DNA of 64,000 nt, taken from the NCBI RefSeq assembly GCF_017591425.1, contig NW_024467121.1:19728707-19792706 (forward strand). Direction: 5' to 3'. The stretch comes from Ochotona curzoniae. Lineage: Eukaryota; Chordata; Mammalia; Lagomorpha; Ochotonidae. The position numbers and the translations under genes were made by a program. Shown here piece after piece: positions 12,142 through 21,831 of this stretch. The notes below the pieces were generated by a model. That model had not been told where the DNA came from. It saw only the letters and a list, made by a program, of their open reading frames with translations, and did not search any database. Each line of letters opens with the position of its first letter. Position 1 is the first letter of the stretch.

Positions 12142-13416
12142 CAGTTCTTTCAGTGTCAGCAGTGTTGCTCGCTAGCTACTGTTCTGTTGCCAGATCTCCT
12201 TTTCTCTGGCAGCCAGAGGATGAGGTGTCCCTTTTCCTTTCAAAGGCAAAGCCCTGCTTTTCTAATCCTCCATCTGCCAGCTCAGGTGATCTGTGGGAAA
12301 AACTGCTTCACATTTCTAATTTGTTCATGATCTAGTCCTGACCTCCTCTCCAAGATAAAGTTCAGCTCTTTCTCTACAGCAAAATGAGTTCTGCTCTTCT
12401 CCTAATATGTCCTCCCATCCTTGTTTCTGCTTGTATGCTTCTGTCTTTGGAATGGCCTCCACCTGGCTAGGCCCTTTGGTCAGTGTCCAGCCTTTGAAGC
12501 CACTCTCCAGTAGCTCAGTGAGAAGGCTCTTGGCATCTTACATGTTATAGCACTTACTGCATAAACTTGGTAGTATCTCATCTCCATTGCACTTCTCCTG
12601 ATTTTCAAACTGTTGATTTGAACTTCTAGAACTGCTATATCTAGTAATAGGTCTACTTTCTGATCCAGTTAACTTAAAGCTGACCATTTCTGCATCATAT
12701 CCTTGATGTTTTAATTATCCTCTAAATGCTACTTAATTTCAGTGTCTTGTGGATCAGATTGTAATGTCTCTGGGACTAAGAACCAGAGTGCTATAGTAAC
12801 AGCAGTGTCTGCATGCACCATGGTATTGCTTCCCAAATAACAGCATGTGTTTGATTCTCCCAGGGACCTATTATGCTGACTCAGGTTCCACAGGCCAGGA
12901 TGATGCTTGGGAATCAGTGTTCTAACGAGTGTTCAGGTCATGAAGATGAGGATGAGGAGGATTTTCATTTGTGGGCTAACCAGGGCATACAAATCTGGTC
13001 CAGTACACTGCTGTCACTCAGAGAATGCTGAGATGAAATGACTACTGTTCTTGTATTCTAGGTCAACTCTGACCTGAGTGCTTTAAAACTTAAGGTGCAG
13101 TAATACTGCTTTTCTCATGGACAGGAATTACTCCATGAGTATGATACTTCTGTAATATTTGTTATATGTGTAGACCCTGGGGGCAGTGTAATACTTGCTT
13201 ATGAGTCTTTGGGAAGCAGCATTGGGAATAACCATACATCTGATGTAAAAACAAGCTTACAAACAGAGTTCCCCATGTATGCAGAAGAGAGATGGAAGTA
13301 TAATGGCCTTCCTAACACTCAGGTGTTTCCTTGTAGGAGCTATGGCATGGACAAAGGCAGCACACCTGGGATCACGCACTCATGGCAGAAGGACACGACA
13401 TTCCCTTACGATACCT

Positions 13417-13486
13417 CTATTCATCAGTACTTTGGTGAGTTGGAGACCCAGACCCATCCATGATGGGTGAGTTTGCTGTTGCTTCT
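13417..13486 (-). CDS. FRMD4A: FRMD4A alternative C-terminal exon ending HQSTDE
   Basis: The acceptor 'tttgttcag' is followed by A GAA GCA ACA, giving GEATANSPIMDGSGSPTHQ, then STDE and TAG at 13417-13419. This closely matches the human ending as I recall it (GEATENSPILDGSESPPHQSTDE). The stop lies right beside candidate splice donors: GAG|gtatcg, which would make a 72-bp exon ending at 13415, and ATC|gtaagg, which would make a 77-bp exon ending at 13410. If either is used, the stop codon sits only 2 to 7 bases before the junction, too close to trigger nonsense-mediated decay, and the last exon then serves as 3'UTR. It could instead be a terminal exon with its own poly(A) site, but I see no clear signal for that. 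Confidence 0.9.
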
Positions 13487-15214
13487 CTGAACAAAGGAAA
13501 GCAGAAGGAGGAAGAGAAGAGAAGTCAGGTTACAGAGAGAAACTGACACAGACATGCTCAGTAACTTAGTCATGCACTGGAGAGACCCACTGATTAATTA
13601 CACACCCAAGCATTAGTGACAAATAATTCTAGTCATGCAGAACTTCCAGCCCACATAACTGAGCCAGAAAATCTTATTAGTTTCATGGGAGGGCAGGCTC
13701 TGGCCCTTGTTGTCCACTGTCTCTCATTTTCTTATAGAGAACAGTCATTGTTAAGCTTCTCATTGGGAGGAGTTAAGTTAGCCATCAGAAGTGTGGATAC
13801 ACAGGAGGATGTCATGTTTTTTATGAGTTAATCTGAGTCTAGCATTTGGACACTAGGTCTTGCACAGGCTACCTGCCCACATGGACTTGAATGTGGATGG
13901 TATGCCAGGGAGTGTTGTTAATGGTTTGTTAAAAGGACGGAGAGGCAGGAGTGGACACAAGGACACTAAAGTTGTAGGAATAACAAGCAGTGCATGGAAG
14001 GTTCTGGAACTGTCAAACCTGAGAGTGCATCACAATTACCCTCCTGGAGGACGTGCTAAAAACAAGCACAACTTGCTGGGTTTGTCTTAAGTAGGCCCCA
14101 GATGAGCCCAAGGATGCATTTCTGACAAGGTCCCAAGTGACATTCAGACTACTGGTCTGGAGACCATGCTTTCAAACCAGGAGCAGGGTTTAGGGTCCCC
14201 AAGAGCAGAACTGAAATCTCCAGCTCCTTCCAGCTATGTGACTTGGGGACAAACATACATGTTGGAGCTGCATTAAAACTGCACGGTTGCAGTGAGGAGT
14301 ATCTTAGTGTGCTTATGTTAGAAGCAGCTCCTAGTTTTTGTGTACATGGCAAATACCTCCTAGTTTCCATAAAATTATTAAGGTGGTGGAAATCCTAGGT
14401 GAAAACCACCACAGGTCAACTTGGAGGAGCATAATATCAACGAGATGTGGGGGCCCTGATTGCAGGTGGGGGAACCAGTTCTGGAACTGTGGCTTTCATC
14501 TTACAGACAGCTGTGACACTGTTCCAGACATTTCTAGTAAGCCAGACACTCTGGAGCTGGAAAGGGGTGGGGCACTTAACTCCTTTAGCCAGGAGGTGCT
14601 GACAGGAGAGACAGAAGAGGCAGGTGTTACAGAGCGAGGCAGATCTGCCAGACCTTGAGCAGCTCAGGGCACCCTGAGCAGCTGTGAGATGACCAAGCTT
14701 CAGTTGCATTTAAAGTATAAAATGAGCTGACTTTGGGTTTCATTTATTTTGCTGCAGACAGCTTCTGTGTAAAGATCTCCAAGTATCTGATCCCCTTTCT
14801 CTGTTACTAAAGAATAAGTATATGGCCAGGACAAACACATTTTGTGTTAAATTCATTGTGAGTAGTTGGCCCTCTTTCTTGTCTATGACATTTTTGCCTG
14901 GTATTTTGAGTCAGCATTAACCCAAATTAAATGCTGTCTGGAACTGTAACCCCCCAAAAAAAATTCCCCTTGCCGTTTCCACCTTCCAGGGACCATATAA
15001 AATTCACCTCTACAAAGGGACAGTGAGGGAAAGGAGTGGGGTAGAAGGTGAGAGCCTCTTTTGAATGGAAGAAGTTGCCAGCCATGTGCCCTCATCATTC
15101 CTGTGTTAACATGCTTCTACTAGTGGGAATGAATATTTAGGACACTCTTCCTGGCTAAGACAGTCTCAGGTGTGGAGGAAGAATTGAGTTAAAGGCTGTA
15201 AAAGAAAAACTCAC
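13487..15214 (-). other. FRMD4A: FRMD4A intron (1.7 kb)
   Basis: This short intron lies between the penultimate exon and the HQSTDE exon. No SINE, RNA gene or further exon was recognised, which is unusual among the neighbouring introns. The acceptor region just upstream of 13486 on the minus strand is 'cctttgttcag', a rather short pyrimidine tract. Confidence 0.7.
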
Positions 15215-15311
15215 CCAGTCTGCCAAGTTAGGATGTGGTGGGGACTGCTTGGTGGAGTGGCTCCAATTTCACTCGACGGTGTTGAGCTTCTCTGGCTTTG
15301 AGGTAAGGCAG
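15215..15311 (-). CDS. FRMD4A: FRMD4A penultimate exon (residues 730-762)
   Basis: This 97-bp exon encodes ALPQSQRSSTPSSEIGATP, then PSSPHHILTWQT, after completing an Ala codon. The acceptor is 'gccacctacttccag|CT' and the donor is 'ACTGG|gtgagt'. An AG a few bases inside the exon (after 'ctcaa') would throw the frame, so the first acceptor was chosen. It leaves two bases (GG) of a Gly codon. Two downstream exons, beginning with A (13486) and with G (8831), both complete this as Gly, so the exon is the fork of the two C-termini. Ser/Pro sites (SSTPSS, TPPSSPHH) continue the tail. Confidence 0.95.
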
Positions 15312-16383
15312 CTGGAAGTAGGTGGCATGGGACAGGCAAACAGAAGTCAGACACAAGTGAAAGCGCTTTCAACTCCTTAGCCTTTATGCACTCAGCTGCC
15401 AGCAGTCACCATTTCCAGGGATGATTGGTGCGACCCCAGGGCAGCATCTCAGTGTCAGTCTGATTCCAGGTGCCCACTGGGCAACAGGAAGTATCTTCAG
15501 GGATGGCCTGGATCGCAGCCAGGAACCCCCTGAAGGAGGTGTCCTGGGCACGGCTCATGCAGGGAAGGCCCCAGGGGTCTACCCAGCAGGACCCCGTGGT
15601 TTGTCATCTGCCACCTTGGCCACACCTTGAAGTTGACCAGGGCTTTGACAGCTCATCCAGTTTTGATTCTGAGTTTACTGATATGGGTAGCATGGAAGTC
15701 AAGTTGGGAAAGTTTTGGTAGAAATTCATTCCTACTTCAATCCTTCCTTTCTTTTGGGAATGGAACCCTTCCCATCACTAAACATCAGATATGGCCTCTT
15801 AACATTTTTTGTTCCAAAATATGTTTCAAAAAAATCTTGATTTCTTTAAAGCAAATCTACTAGATAAATGCTACAAGTTCCCAAAAGAACATACACACCT
15901 TTCTATGTACAAGCTGCTGGCCCTTCCCCTAGGGTCACAGACCGTCGTATCTTAGACATGGAACACACAAAATGTTCGCCCTGACTCTTCCTGAAAGTCA
16001 TGACCAATTTTCCTGGGCTTACTGTACAAATGGAGACGGGTCTAGAATCCTTAAGTTGTGGTACAATTTTTGTACCTGCCTCATTTTTACTCTAGTCTCT
16101 CAAGCCTACCATTTGGCCAACATGTCCTGTTAAGTCAGTGAGTGGAGATGAGGGTGCCGAATGCAAGAACCTGATGCTCTTTGGTGGTCATGTCTTCCTC
16201 TTTGTGCTAAGAATTTCCCTCAGTTTCCCAAATAATTCCCCTTCCCTAGCTTTCTTATCACTCAATTTTCCCTGGTCTTTGCTTTTACTTAAATAACTCT
16301 CTTACTAAAAACAGGTAAAATTCCTGACTTGGAACTGCTTCTAGTTGCTTTAGACTTAAAAAAAAAAAAAAAAAAAGATTTAC

Positions 16384-16719
16384 TGGGCCCAGCGCGATAG
16401 TGCAGTGGTTAAAGTCTTCGCCTTGAATGCGCCGGGATCCCATATGGCACCGGTTCTAATCCCGGCAGCCCTGCTTCCCATCCAGTTCCCTGCTTGTGGC
16501 CTGGGAAAGCAGTCAAGGACGGCCCAAAGCCTTGGGACCCTGCATCCACATGGGAGACCTGAAAGAGCTCCTGGATCCTAGCTTCGGATTGGCTCAGCTC
16601 TGGCTGTTGCAGTCACTTGGGGAGTGAATCATCAGACAGATCTTACTCTCTGTTTCTCTTCCTCTCTGTATATCTGCCTTTCCAATAAAAAGTAAACAAA
16701 TCTTTAAAAATAAATAAAT
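16384..16719 (+). repeat. Young C-type SINE, forward, full length
   Basis: Complete element from 'gggcccagcgcgatagtgca' through 'aatcccggcagccctgcttc', 'ggcctgggaaagcag' and 'cccaaagccttgggaccc' to 'ctgtatatctgcctttccaa' and an (aaat)n tail. The head region, with its 'ggttctaatcccggc' box B, shows the tRNA-like pol III promoter. A 20-base A run ('gactt' followed by a's) sits directly in front, possibly a target-site feature. Confidence 0.93.
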
Positions 16720-16754
16720 GGTGTTAAAACTTTCCTTATTTGTTAGAGAAATAT

Positions 16755-17075
16755 AATTTTTTTTTAATATAAGATTTACTTACTTGAAAGGCAGAGTTGC
16801 CAAGAGAGTGGGAGAAAGAACTTTTGCACCTGCTAATTCATTCCCCAGATAGGTGCAACGGCTAGAGCTGGGCCAGGCCAAAGCCATGAGCCAGGAGTTT
16901 CATCTGGGTGTCCCACATGGGTGTAAGGTCCCAAGGACCTGGGCCATCTTCCTGCTTTTCCTCAGGCATCAGTAGGAAGTTGGCTTGGACCTGGAGCAGC
17001 TGGGATTCAAACCAGTGCCCATACAGAATGCCAGCATTGCAGGCTGTGGCTTAACCTACTGCGCCACATTAGCCC
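16755..17075 (-). repeat. Old C-type SINE, reverse, near full length
   Basis: Runs from a T-rich tail complement (attttttttttaatataag) through 'agagctgggccaggccaaag' and 'gtcccacatgggtgtaaggt' to 'cctactgcgccacattagcc'. With the preceding element it forms an inverted pair about 40 bases apart. Confidence 0.85.
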
Positions 17076-17394
17076 CTCTCCTTTTATTAGAATGCTTATT
17101 GTTTCTATTATTCTTCAATACCCATTCCACCCTCATTTCCTTTTCCGGTTGTCAGCAGGCAGCAGAAACCCTTCTCACCTCGCTGTCTGTGAGTGGTAAG
17201 TCTGCAAATGACTGCGAAAGGCTGCTAGTGCTGAGCCCAGACCGCCCAACATAACTGCTCAGCTGATGCTCATCTGAGTGTCACAGACACTGTGCCTTTT
17301 TCTTAGGGAGGGGAAGAGAATGTAAAGGGCAAGCATATAATTTTTTTCACTTCTGACTTGCTCTAGTACTGCTGAGTGTTCCAGTCTAAGAATA

Positions 17395-17489
17395 TAAGGG
17401 TAGCACCAGTATTGTGGTACAGTGAATTAATTCATAATCTGTGCCACTGGCATTACATATGGTCACTGGTTCAAGTCCTGGTTGCTCCG
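17395..17489 (+). repeat. Older forward SINE, 5' part, interrupted
   Basis: 'accagtattgtggtacagtg', 'gccactggcattacatatgg' and 'ggttcaagtcctggttgctc' give the head of an old copy. It stops where a reverse young SINE begins and resumes at about 17818. Confidence 0.82.
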
Positions 17490-17490
17490 C

Positions 17491-17521
<31 letters not shown>

Positions 17522-17817
17522 GATTTACAGAGAGGAGGAGAGACTAAGAGGAAGATCTTCCATCTGCTGGTTTACTCCGCCAAGTAGCCACAATGGCTGG
17601 AGCTGTGCCGATCTGAAGCCAGGAGCCAGGAGCTTCTTCTAGGTCTCCCATGCTGGTACAGGCTCCCAAGGCTTTGGGCCATCCTTGACTGCTTTCCAGG
17701 CCACAAGCAGGGAGCTGGATGGGAGGCTGGGCCGCCAATATCAGAACTGGCGTCCATGTGGGATCCCGGCCGCTTACAAGGCAAGGACTTTAGCTGCTAG
17801 GTTACCGTGCCGGGCTC
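17490..17817 (-). repeat. Young SINE inserted into an older SINE, reverse
   Basis: Full-length reverse copy beginning with a long interrupted T run (17490-17519), then 'aagatttacagagaggagga', 'aagccaggagccaggagctt', 'cccaaggctttgggccatcc' and 'tgggatcccggccgcttac', ending 'taccgtgccgggc'. It splits the older forward SINE cleanly. Confidence 0.9.
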
Positions 17818-18050
17818 AGGCTGCTGCACTTTGAATCTGGCTTCTTGCTAATGTACCTGGAGAGCAGAGGAGGTGCTGCTCAAGTGCCCAAGTGCTTAGG
17901 ATGCTGCAGCCATCCATGTGGGAGACGTGGATGAAGCTCCTAGCTGCTGGCTTTGGCCTAGCCCAACTCTGTCTGTTGCAGCCATTTGGGGAGTGAATCA
18001 GTGGTTGGAAAATCTGTCTCTGTCTTCCAGACAAGTAAATAAATCTCAGC
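17818..18050 (+). repeat. Older forward SINE, 3' part
   Basis: Continues the element cut at 17489: 'ggcttcttgctaatgtacct', 'agtgcccaagtgcttaggat', 'ccatgtgggagacgtggatg', 'catttggggagtgaatcagt' and the tail 'aagtaaataaatctcagc'. Confidence 0.85.
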
Positions 18051-18544
18051 TATATAAGCAAGACCTTAAACTATGGAAAATGTCAAGTGTAATATCAGGG
18101 TATTAAAAGAAACCAATTACTTTGTGGCTCCTAAGAGTTTCTCTATAAAGGCACCCTGTTAAATGCATACCACCAGCACCTCACTAAGGCCAGTGGCTTT
18201 AAAACCCACACCCAGCCTCAACTTGCAGCTGTGCTCAGCGGTGGGGGTCTCCATGCTCCCCTCCCCTGGGGTGAAGTGAACCACTGGTTGGGCCAAAACA
18301 TTGCTAGGGCCATCCATCAGGCACAAGTGGCCAAGTAGATGTGTTAAGAAGCACAGCCAGGCAAGCTGGCCACCAGGCCACCCAGTTAGGTGTGGAGTTT
18401 CTGTGTGAGACAGGCTCTGGAAGGGCAGGGTAGGAAGCCGCTGAGTGTATGCCACCTGCCAGCAAAGTTCCCCACCCAGCACCTCTGACGGGCCCCTGAA
18501 ACCATGGAGCAGTTAGCCGGTCCCACCCCTGCCACACCTCTCAC

Positions 18545-19425
18545 CTGATGTGGCCTTGCACATCTGAGGCATCCTGGTGACCCTGCTGTGCGCCACGAAG
18601 GTGCTCTGGGATGAGGTGCTGTACTGCGAGCCACTGTCTGAGGAGGTGGAGCTGGTGTGCGACAGGCGGCTGTGCTCCTTGTGCGAGGCGCTGCAGCGCT
18701 GGTACCACTGGCGCAGCTCGTCCGACACAGCAGAGCGGCCCTTGTCGTGGGCACCCTCGCGGCCCAGTGACGGAGTCCGCAGGATCTGCGAGCGCGATGG
18801 CGTCAGGCGGCCCGCGTCGCCTTCGTCGCCGCCGCGCCAGCTCTCCTTAAAGAGGCCTCCAGCTGTATAGGAGTTGGACGTCTTGAACTGCGCCTTGACA
18901 CTGTAGTGGCCCTCCTGGTCGCTCTCCAGGCTGCGCACCACCACGGGCGTGGCACTGCCCTCGATGTACAGCGGGTACTCCTTGATGCGGTATTGCGAGC
19001 TGGGTTGGCTCTGGCTGTGCAGGTAGACCCCGCCCGTGCCGCCCGCACCGCCCGCGCCGCCCGCGCCACCCCGCGCCGCCAGGTTGGGGAGACTGCCGGA
19101 GCCCGCGGCGCCCAGCGAGCCCGCCGCACGGCGCCGCTGCCGTTGCCGCTGGCGCGCCTTGGATGGCGAGTCCTCAGCCAGCGTGGAATAGTTGGCGTTC
19201 ATCTGTGCTGGGTAGTAGTGCTCCGAGCTCGAGTGGCTGGTGCAAGACGAGCAGTCGTCCATGGGATCCGAGCCATTGCTGCTACGAGTCCGTGGGGTGT
19301 AGAAGTCGGGGCTTCCCGTGTCATTCTCCGAGCCCAGGAGCTTGCCCTGGGACTCCAAGCTGGAGCTCCGGTGCCTAAAGTGCAAGGCGAGGCTGTGCAG
19401 TCGCGTGGGGCTGATGTCCACCGAC
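18545..19425 (-). CDS. FRMD4A: FRMD4A large tail exon (residues 436-730)
   Basis: This 881-bp exon encodes 293 whole codons, from SVDISPTRLHSLALHFRHRS to SRVTRMPQMCKATS. Landmarks in order are a basic/Ser start, DFYTPRTRSSNGSDPMDDCS, a basic RQRQRQRRRAAG, a Gly/Ala repeat (ARGGAGGAGGAGG), RIKEYPLYIEG, KTSNSYTAGGLFKESWRGG, SRSQILRTPSLGREG, DELRQWYQRC and a Ser-rich HTSSTSSDSGSQYSTSSQ. All of these fit the FRMD4A C-terminal tail, which in the family carries PAR3-linked scaffold functions. The acceptor is 'gcgtctccccgcag' and the donor is 'CATCAG|gtgaga'. The exon is far richer in G+C and CpG than its surroundings. Long open frames on the opposite strand here are a by-product of that composition. 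Confidence 0.97.
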
Positions 19426-20272
19426 CTGCGGGGAGACGCGGCCCCGGGGTAGGTCTGGGGGTTACTCAGGGGTGGAGGAAACATCCGTGGAGCCCTTCCT
19501 TGGCAGGATTTCAGAAGTGTGAAATAGGCAGGCTCAGGTATGGGTCCTTCCGGGACCCATAGGGCCCTGGCTGAACTAGGCCTTGGGCTTTGTCTCCTAA
19601 CAGGAAGTGGACCTAAAGCTAGGACTCACACAAGGGTTGGCACTGACAATTGTATGCTAGTGTCTGGAGGTCTTTTCTTTTTTTTTTTTTTTTTTTTTAA
19701 GGTGGGAAATCATTCTACAGATCGAGAGACCCAGAGAAGTGTCATTTAGTACAGGGCTAAACGCTATGAAATAGCATGTTTTCGTAGGTCCTAAGACAAC
19801 AGTGGCTCTTCACATGGGATAACCTCATACAAGTGTGAGACCCACACCAACAGTTCTCTCTTTGAAGACTCAAGTACACCGCTAAGGAGTGTGAGTGAGG
19901 CGGACACTTCGCATTACTATCACTGTCCAGAAGCCCACCCCATGGGGTAGCCATCAGCAGCACCCAGTAGTGACTGCACCCCATGCTTGGCCCCCATGTA
20001 TGGCTTCCCCCTGTGTCTGTTCCTCGGGGGTAGAACCAGAAGCCCCTAGCACACGGTCCTCTAGGACTTGTTCAGTGTTCCTTTCAGAATTTGTACCTTG
20101 GGGGATGATAAACGAGATCCAGTGGAGATTTAGACCTCAGCAGCAAGTCCGATAAGGACTGTCTAACAAAAGATCATCCCAGCAGTGTAAGGTACTCCTG
20201 GTTCTTAACTCGCCTCACCTTTCCTGCCGCCAGTTCCACCCACCATCTGGGGTGGCCCCATGGCCGACTCAC
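19426..20272 (-). other. FRMD4A: FRMD4A intron (0.85 kb)
   Basis: The G+C-rich character of the large exon continues for about 50 bases past its acceptor. An interrupted T run at 19676-19698 is the only repeat seen. No additional exon was recognised. Confidence 0.75.
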
Positions 20273-20440
20273 CTCGTAGAATGGACGTAGTGGGGGCTCC
20301 GGACCCTCAGGTCTGGTGTGGATGGCATGCTGGATTGGGAGTTCCAGTGCGGCAGGCCACGGATAGGGCTGTTCTGCAAGGAGCTGCTCCCGCCCCCCGC
20401 TTCAGCACAGCTCCCTGTGCTTGGGAAGCGCTTGTGGCCG
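20273..20440 (-). CDS. FRMD4A: FRMD4A exon: disordered tail segment (residues 380-436)
   Basis: This 168-bp exon encodes GHKRFPSTGSCAEAGGGSSS, then LQNSPIRGLPHWNSQSSMPS and TPDLRVRSPHYVHST. The composition is Ser/Pro/Gly-rich with no predicted fold. Repeated S/T-P sites (NSPIR, PSTPD, RSPHY) suggest proline-directed phosphorylation (inference). The acceptor is 'tccttgtctctgcag' and the donor is 'ACGAG|gtgagt', a strong consensus. It starts with one base of a Ser codon and ends with two bases of an Arg codon completed by the large exon 847 bp downstream. Confidence 0.95.
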
Positions 20441-21237
20441 CTGCAGAGACAAGGAAGCCATGCTGCTCATGGCCAGACCCAACAGCCCCTTTGTCCCAGA
20501 GTGGATAGGCTTGTGGCTCAGCAGAGCTTGCCCAGGCCTTCCTCCCTCCTTCCCTCCCTTGTTCTCTCCAGTGAGTACTGCGGTTCTGAGCCCCTTTCTC
20601 CCAGTAGCTGCTGGATTCCTTGCCCCTGACTCCTCCCAGCCCTGCAATGTCAAGTGGAGACCTTGTCTGCCTTCTCTGTAGCATGCAGTGTGGCTGATGT
20701 GTGGAGTCCCTGCCCACACAGCTTTGGATTTGCAAGAGACAGACCTTCACCTGTCAGTGCTCTTAGGGCTCCATAGGGTGTCACGAAAGGAAATAAGAAA
20801 AGCCGAGGAGTGAGGAAGTGGACCAAGATGACTTCCCCAACCCCTCTCTGCATCAGCCATGTAATGAGCTGCTAATGTATATAGCTCAGACTATAGCTGT
20901 CAGGCTTCAGAATTTTGCCAGTTGGTGGCTTGGAGTTCCAAGCCACTGAGGGATTCCTATGACTGGATTCTCATTTGCCATTTTGGAATGGTGTTCCCAA
21001 ACATTTCCTAATTAATTCCTGTGGAATTTAACAACCTTAAAACCATCTGCCAACACCTTGACTTGGAGCCAAAAACACAACTGCCCTTTGAATGACAGAG
21101 CTGCACCTCAGCAGTGTTAGCACCAGAGGGCGCATGAGTGCAGCACTGCGGAAAGGCAGCCTGGGGAAGGGGAGGAACGAGGACACACTAAAGACAGCCC
21201 TTTGACTCTCGCATCTGCACTTCAGCTCCCACCTCAC
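20441..21237 (-). other. FRMD4A: FRMD4A intron (0.8 kb)
   Basis: Compact intron without a recognised SINE or other repeat. The frames that cross it are extensions of exon shadows. Confidence 0.7.
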
Positions 21238-21475
21238 CTGGAATGGCTGTGGGAAGAGCGTTTCTTCACCTTCTCATAAGGCTCATCCAGAGAGGACTCG
21301 CTCCACATCTTGGGCTTTATGGGTGACTTGTCATAGTCATTGCGGTGGTAGTGCATCTGCCTGAGTCCCTCCAGAGACTGGGGAGGTGGAGGCCTGTTGT
21401 GCGATGGTGGCCGAGGAGGCAGTCCCTTGTGAGGGGACTGCAGAGGGGATATTGCGCTGGTAACCTGAGAATCTT
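21238..21475 (-). CDS. FRMD4A: FRMD4A exon: proline-rich tail segment (residues 301-380)
   Basis: This 238-bp exon encodes DSQVTSAISPLQSPHKG, the proline-rich LPPRPPSHNRPPPPQ, then SLEGLRQMHYHRNDYDKSP, IKPKMWSESSLDEPYEKVKK and RSSHSHS. The LPPRPP and RPPPPQ runs match SH3-ligand-type motifs, and DEPYEKV has a tyrosine in an acidic context (inference from motif form). It lies in the largely disordered tail after the CUPID region. The acceptor is '..ttttttggggggcag' and the donor is 'TTCCAG|gtgagg'. It ends two bases into a Ser codon. Confidence 0.95.
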
Positions 21476-21831
21476 CTGCCCCCCAAAAAAAGACAAAGAC
21501 GGCAAGTGAGCACAAGTGGGATCTCAGATGGGACAGACCCCAGCCCACCCTGACAGACACACAGGGGCGGACTCCTCTGTGCTGTGAGGAGCAGTTATCT
21601 GGCAGGTGCTCAGTGAACACCTGTTGGAGGAAAAATGAGTGTGTAACGACCAGGTGTGATTACTCACTAGTGCATCTGGTGTTCTACTCTCTGCTTTTTG
21701 TCAGTGTCATTTGTATTCTCTTTTTAACACATAACTGTGTTAAGAAATCTTTGGGAAAGCGATGAACCACAGTATTACATACAGGCATCTTTTGGTACCC
21801 ATGGAGGACTGACAGCAGGACAGAGTCCATT

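Larger units (their letters stand above)
8832..13414 (-). other. FRMD4A: FRMD4A intron before the last exon (4.6 kb)
   Basis: This intron separates the HQSTDE exon from the terminal exon, or is part of the longer intron from 15215 when that exon is skipped. It contains a cluster of five SINE pieces between 9440 and 11460, a G-quadruplex motif at 12115-12141 and otherwise unremarkable sequence. No other coding exon was seen. Confidence 0.8.
15312..18544 (-). other. FRMD4A: FRMD4A intron (3.2 kb) rich in SINEs
   Basis: It contains a young forward SINE (16384-16719), an older reverse SINE (16755-17075) and an old forward SINE split by a reverse young SINE (17395-18050). Positions 15312-16360 and 18060-18540 hold no recognised element. 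Confidence 0.8.

Noticed and set aside
13209..13470. Plus-strand frames across the HQSTDE exon
   Set aside because: Shadows of the minus-strand exon; they do not extend to a plausible product.
15298..15303. Alternative acceptor a few bases inside the penultimate exon ('ctcaaag')
   Set aside because: Joining there shifts the frame and destroys the FRMD4A match, while the acceptor before 15311 keeps it.
16384..16480. Possible tRNA gene at the SINE head
   Set aside because: It has a tRNA-like box B (ggttctaatcccggc) but no complete cloverleaf and continues into the SINE body, so it is a SINE promoter.
18906..19562. 218-codon plus-strand open frame over the large FRMD4A exon
   Set aside because: It is antisense to a confirmed coding exon, is Ala/Arg-rich, and stays open only because the G+C-rich sequence has few stop codons.
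20307..20750. 147-codon minus-strand open frame overlapping the 20273-20440 exon
   Set aside because: Same strand but a different frame; the frame that joins both neighbours and matches FRMD4A is the one annotated.
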